NCBI RefSeq assembly: GCF_003477705.1
Contig: NZ_QUDV01000002.1
Span: forward strand, 62,001-126,000
DNA: 64,000 nucleotides
Source of the DNA: Dorea sp. AF36-15AT
GTDB lineage: Bacteria; Bacillota; Clostridia; Lachnospirales; Lachnospiraceae
Reading direction: 5' to 3'
Made by a program: the position numbers and the translations under genes. The notes beneath the pieces are model-generated. The model was given only the letters and a program-made list of their open reading frames with translations, made no database searches and had not been told where the DNA came from. The first letter of the stretch is position 1. Every line of letters begins with the position of its first letter. This document shows positions 63,987-64,000 of this stretch, piece by piece.

Positions 63987-64000
63987 AAGAGGCAAGGGTT

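Overview
The window looks like a chromosomal segment of a gut-type Lachnospiraceae (class Clostridia). This rests on gene order and style: rpmG-secE-nusG-rplK-rplA, rplJ-rplL, rpoB-rpoC and rpsL-rpsG-fusA-tuf blocks, a murB-rapZ-whiA-HPr cluster, AGGAGG-type ribosome binding sites, TTGACA/TATAAT promoters and mid-40s GC in the core. Family-level placement is inference; there is no 16S gene here.

Region 1 (1-15171) is an unusual set of six large, mostly membrane-linked proteins that I cannot assign to a named system. It has an open-ended protein at the left edge, a coiled-coil two-TM protein, a 1341-residue membrane protein with a helicase-like middle and a LIM/DA1-like zinc peptidase end, a transglutaminase-like exported protein, a TIR-TM-beta-propeller protein, and a membrane protein with a Rossmann and a RyR-like domain. 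The domain content resembles nucleotide-centred signalling or conflict systems. This is my best candidate for an undescribed system. A DUF1015 gene with its own promoter follows.

Region 2 (16.6-38.2 kb) is core information processing: ribosomal proteins with L1 and L10 leader signals, rpoBC followed by a small HTH gene, and the str operon ending in tuf. Interspersed are zinc-ribbon membrane proteins, an amidase fused to a class A serine-hydrolase domain, an HD protein, a VanZ protein and a possible small RNA.

Region 3 (38.1-47.4 kb) is a 9.2 kb integrative mobilizable element inserted in the 3' end of tuf. It is bounded by a 55-bp direct repeat of the tuf end and carries XRE regulator, Xis, tyrosine integrase, RecA-like ATPase, MobV relaxase, TnpV, PadR/DUF2812 and XRE genes. 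At its right end lies a convergent two-RNA locus encoding a 32-residue membrane peptide, organised like a par/Fst type I toxin-antitoxin. The element brings its own tuf terminator; the displaced one sits beyond the right repeat.

Region 4 (47.6-51.3 kb) is AT-rich and defence-like: a C5 cytosine methyltransferase fused in frame to an Eco47II-type endonuclease, then a DUF4365-like nuclease protein.

Region 5 (51.5-64 kb) is ordinary chromosome: YitT, HAD phosphatase, rpiB, amidase-SPOR, uracil permease, CNNM protein, murB-rapZ-whiA and a Crh-like HPr (Glu15, Ser46), a lipid kinase, tRNA-Glu and class II aldolase. Two families of dispersed hairpin repeats (135 bp and about 58 bp) occur between genes here and in region 2.
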